From assembly GCA_029532415.1 (NCBI GenBank), contig JAQOTA010000041.1, positions 124,001 to 188,000 on the forward strand: DNA of 64,000 nucleotides, read 5' to 3'. Below are positions 61,002 to 64,000 of this stretch, one piece after another. The stretch is from Marasmius tenuissimus. Lineage: Eukaryota; Basidiomycota; Agaricomycetes; Agaricales; Marasmiaceae. Positions within the stretch are counted from its first letter, which is position 1. Every line of letters begins with the position of its first letter. The position numbers and the translations under genes were made by a program. The notes beneath the pieces were generated by a model. The model made no database searches and was not told the DNA's origin. It saw only the letters and a program-made list of their open reading frames with translations.

Positions 61002-61875
61002 TCCTCTCCACGACCAAACTCGTCTCTCCCCGGGTTGGCTGGACGACGAATCTCATATACCCCACCATTCTTCCTTGCAATGCGCCTTCTTATCAAGTAC
61101 CGTATCCCAATGAATGTTGCGATGAATAGGACTACGGCACCGACTACGGCTCCGGGGATTATACCGCCGTTCTTGCCTGCGTTGAGGTGGCCGCGAGCAC
61201 GGGGTTGAAGCAAGTGCGTGCTCATGGTAGGCTGAGTTATTGTTGGAGACATGAGGTTCGTCACTTAGTGGGAAGGAAGTTCGTTGGTTATCTGTGGATT
61301 GGATTGAGTCGAACTGCTGGTACTTAACCTAGTCCCTAGGTTGACGTTAGGATGAAGTCAGAGTCCAGATAAAATTAGAGCCTTCGTCCCATCCATATCG
61401 GGACACTCGGCTGATATTGGGAGTCTAGTGGTATCAACGGGAACTCAATTGCTATTTTTCGTGCACTCAATGTTGCTCGGAGGCTGTGTGTATATCTCGG
61501 GGTCATATACTGTGATTTGCCGTATGAGAATGGAGGGGGATGCCGGCCAGAGCTCGAGATCTACATCCAGTATTACAAGATAGGATGGAGGGTGGTCCCA
61601 TTATCTTTGTCTTGCGTTCTGAGTCAAGTAAGGCTGTCCTGGTGAGGGCTCCTTCAATGGTCGTGATGACCAGTTCACGGTGAATATGACATGACAAATA
61701 CCCACTTCTAAAAGACTCAGCGCCTTTAAAGGAACATTCTTTCGAACACAAGTTTCAGGAGAGATCGCAGCGATCCATGATATTCAATCGAAAACCGCAA
61801 GCTCGATGTAGGTAGAAGATGGTTCGTATCGAGTTCGTGAGAAGCCTGTCAACACATTGACCAACGATGTGGAAG

Positions 61876-62459
61876 TCAAAAATCCGAAGGTATGCGGGTC
61901 GTGCCACTACCACGGTAGTGGAGAATATGCTGGCGGAGGAGGTTCCACAACGGGCCCCTGTCCATAGTCGTTATGCCTGTATTTATTTGATCTTGATGGG
62001 TGTAGATCTGAAGATGAGCCAGCATCCCATAATAGGGACTGGGGCGCGCACCGTTCAACTCTCTGTAGGTAGGACCTGCACTTGCAGTAGTAGCCGTGAG
62101 CTCCGGCTGCGACTGGAATGATTTCGCCAACAGCTGACTATCTACCGGGACGCTGTGTTCGTACGAATTTGCTCCCGGTGAGTCTAAGAGCGCGTATTAG
62201 CTGGTAACCTAACGTTGCAAATTCCCGACGCATCATTGAATGCTCCGTAAGTAGGACCTTCAGCCCTGGTGGTAGCCACAGGCTCCACCCGTGGTTGATT
62301 TAACTCTATAGGATACCTCTTCTGTATCTCTCTCCACCTGCTCTGATGTTGCATGGCGCATATACAAATCATCAGTCCAACAAGGCCAGCAGCGATCGGT
62401 ATGTCGATTCCGGCGATGAGAGCAAGACCAGGCCCGGACGAGTTGGCCCGCCAGCCCAA
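61876..62459 (-). other. Possible small membrane-protein gene or two related fragments
   Basis: The frame 62459-62184 has a hydrophobic helix (PIAAGLVGLMICICAM) followed by QSRWREIQKRYPIEL and ATTRAEGPTYGAFND. The frame 62130-61876 repeats a similar motif, ATTASAGPTYRELNG. They may be exons of one gene or a degenerate duplication. No ATG-led signal peptide was found. Confidence 0.3.
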
Positions 62460-63637
62460 GGGTGTATTTCATATTGTTGTGGCAGACACAAGTATATAAC
62501 CAACCACTACTGGCTATGGTCCCAGGAGTCGAATGGGACAAGAAGTTTTCGGCTTGTTGAAGTCGAGTGTAGAATGAACACGTAGTGCCTCTTGATACTA
62601 TGAACACATGGCATTATCAGGGACCCTCGCCTCGGGAATGTGGGAGTGGTACCTAGTGGCTGTATTACATTTCTCGATATGGAGCTGAAGTGTAGCAAGA
62701 CGGTGGTTGCAAAGCTTTGTGGTCGTAAGCCATGCTACGACTCGTAGTAACTTCCAACGATAAGTTGAACCGCCGATTACCCGCTCGTCTCCTAGGGGTG
62801 GTCGATCTGAGCTGTCAGATACTAAGTCTTATCATCCATCGCCGCGGGTTGGTCGTTCGCCGAGGTCGATCCTGGTACGAAGTTTGGAAAGGCGCAAAGA
62901 ACTCCATTCTCCGATACAATTCCGATGTTTTCGTACCGAGGAGCCGAGCAATATCGAACAATACGAGTGACAGATGTGGTACACAGAGGCGCCTTGAAAC
63001 GCGAGTTGACCAAGCCTCAAGTCGGTCCGCCCGCCGGTGATCATCCGAGCTTCGGCTCAGACGTTCCCACGTTCCTCTTTTCTTTCCCTTCCACAACACT
63101 TTTATTTTGACTGTTTTTCATACTTGTCACTCTTGGTAGGCGAATGGTCTGGGATACAGAATGTTATCACATAGCTGACCTGCTTTCTTGGAAGACGCCT
63201 ATACGATCTTCGCATGAGTCAGAAGGAGACTAATGAGTTGACGCAATGGGGAATTTAGAGGAGTTGAAAGAAACGATATCGGGTTCATATACGATCTGGG
63301 TGCGAATTTATACTTGAAACTTGCATCCGAATTATCGACACACTGACACTTCTACCTTTCGTCATCATATTTCTACGGAAGTCATCCGTACATGCTACGC
63401 CTTTTACCGGTCTCCGTTGGATCATAGAAGACTTGGGGCTATGGAGAACATCGGATCTATCATTTTTACGGCCTCCAAGGGTCAAGTTTCAATCGTGGGG
63501 AGAGACAAAGTCACTATGGAGTGCAGTATTCGAACTTTTAATCTGCTGCTCCCCACTGCGTTGCACCAGCTCAGATGTCCGGCTCGGTTCGGACTATTGG
63601 AATCAAAGGCCTTCCGTGAACCAGCCATCCGAGACAT
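62460..63637. other. Intergenic region
   Basis: No gene recognised. The 150-codon + frame at 63321-63773 is largely antisense to the next gene. Confidence 0.35.
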
Positions 63638-64000
63638 TCAAACGTTTCTACTTCTCGTCGCTCTAGGAGTCTCTTCATCCACCGTCTGCAGCACGTTCGA
63701 CACAAACGACATGCTCGGATACGTTGATTCGAGCTCTCCTGTTCCAGTTCGAGAGTCCCATCCGTCATCTTGAATCACGGTCTGCGTGGCCACTTTTCGA
63801 ATGTGGAGGATTGCATGGCTGGTGAGGATGGAGTGGAGGACGCGCTCGAATCTGTATGAAGATTAGATGGGTGCAGCGATTGATAAGGAGGATACTGGGC
63901 ATACGGGGATATGATGTGGACAAAGTCGTGCTATTGAGGAATGTGAGGATAAATGAAATGCAGCGAACGAGGCTCGGTTCGATCGGGGACTTACTGGGAG
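63638..64000 (-). CDS. DUF6533-like membrane protein, 3' end only (runs off window)
   Basis: The last exon reads FERVLHSILTSHAILHIRKV and then a polar tail (DSRTGTGELESTYPSMSFVS) to the TGA at 63638-63640. The block is nearly the same as in the gene at 34204-35931. Upstream, a splice acceptor (CATACAG) precedes it, and a donor GTAAGT is visible at the extreme right edge (about 63993), so more exons lie outside. Confidence 0.7.

Larger units (their letters stand above)
59647..61252 (-). pseudogene. Small single-pass membrane protein, 3' end disrupted by a TIR element
   Basis: The ATG at 61252 (MSPTITQPTM; a second Met nearby starts MSTHLLQPRARG) leads to a transmembrane helix (IPGAVVGAVVLFIATFIGI), a basic stop-transfer RYLIRRRIARKNG, and YEIRRPANPGRDEF. 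At 60997-61001 the coding sequence meets the TACTA target duplication of the element at 59681-60996. Excising the element plus one duplication makes the frame end after eight further residues, at the TGA in 59647-59649. As it stands the frame instead reads about 38 codons into the TIR before stopping at 60884. Function unknown. Confidence 0.5.

Noticed and set aside
63321..63773. 150-codon + strand gene at the right edge
   Set aside because: Antisense to the last exon of a DUF6533-like gene whose sequence matches the paralog at 34.2-35.9 kb.

Overview
This window comes from a filamentous fungus, almost certainly a mushroom-forming basidiomycete (Agaricomycetes). The evidence is many short GT-AG introns of about 50-60 bp, a class-III-type laccase, a GH71 alpha-1,3-glucanase, DUF6533/DUF6534-like membrane proteins, F-box/LRR genes, intron-containing nuclear tRNA genes and a copia retrotransposon. 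All gene models are my own exon joins by splice sites and family resemblance. Family names come from memory and no search was run.

Region 1 (1-36.5 kb) is ordinary chromosomal sequence with sparse genes: an NHA1-type Na+/H+ antiporter (-), a laccase (-), tRNA-Ser(GCT), a DUF6534-like membrane protein (+), a broken F-box gene (-), tRNA-Gly(TCC), a GH71 glucanase (-), a LaeA-like SAM methyltransferase (+) and two divergent paralogous multi-pass membrane proteins (22.5-23.8 kb - and 28.8-30.2 kb +). Between the paralogs lie a 1.08-kb Mutator-like non-autonomous transposon with 9-bp target duplication, tRNA-Ala(CGC) and a secreted, probably GPI-anchored protein. Next come an F-box/LRR gene with a single in-frame TGA, a DUF6533-like membrane protein and tRNA-Pro(AGG).

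Region 2 (37-54 kb) is dominated by mobile-element-type genes. A 6,087-bp Ty1/copia element (258-bp LTRs, TSD CTAAT) sits inside a multi-exon gene with a SAP-like motif. Beyond it, all on the minus strand, are an XPG/GEN1-like nuclease homolog, a KOW/Spt5-like protein, a 231-bp near-perfect inverted repeat and a Crypton-type tyrosine recombinase (Ndc10-like plus GCR1_C-like). The retrotransposon and the recombinase carry several nonsense changes explainable as C-to-T. Both differences between the two LTRs are CpG-to-TpG transitions, and most arm differences of the inverted repeat are too, which points to methylation/RIP-like decay of repeats.

Region 3 (54-64 kb) holds a secreted Ser/Thr-rich protein with nine 30-bp coding repeats, a 202-bp hairpin element, a 1,316-bp TIR element (about 265-bp TIRs, TSD TACTA) inserted in the 3' end of a small membrane-protein ORF, and the 3' end of a second DUF6533-like gene running off the edge. 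The enzymes (laccase, GH71, methyltransferase) show no sign of forming one pathway; each stands alone with its own promoter.
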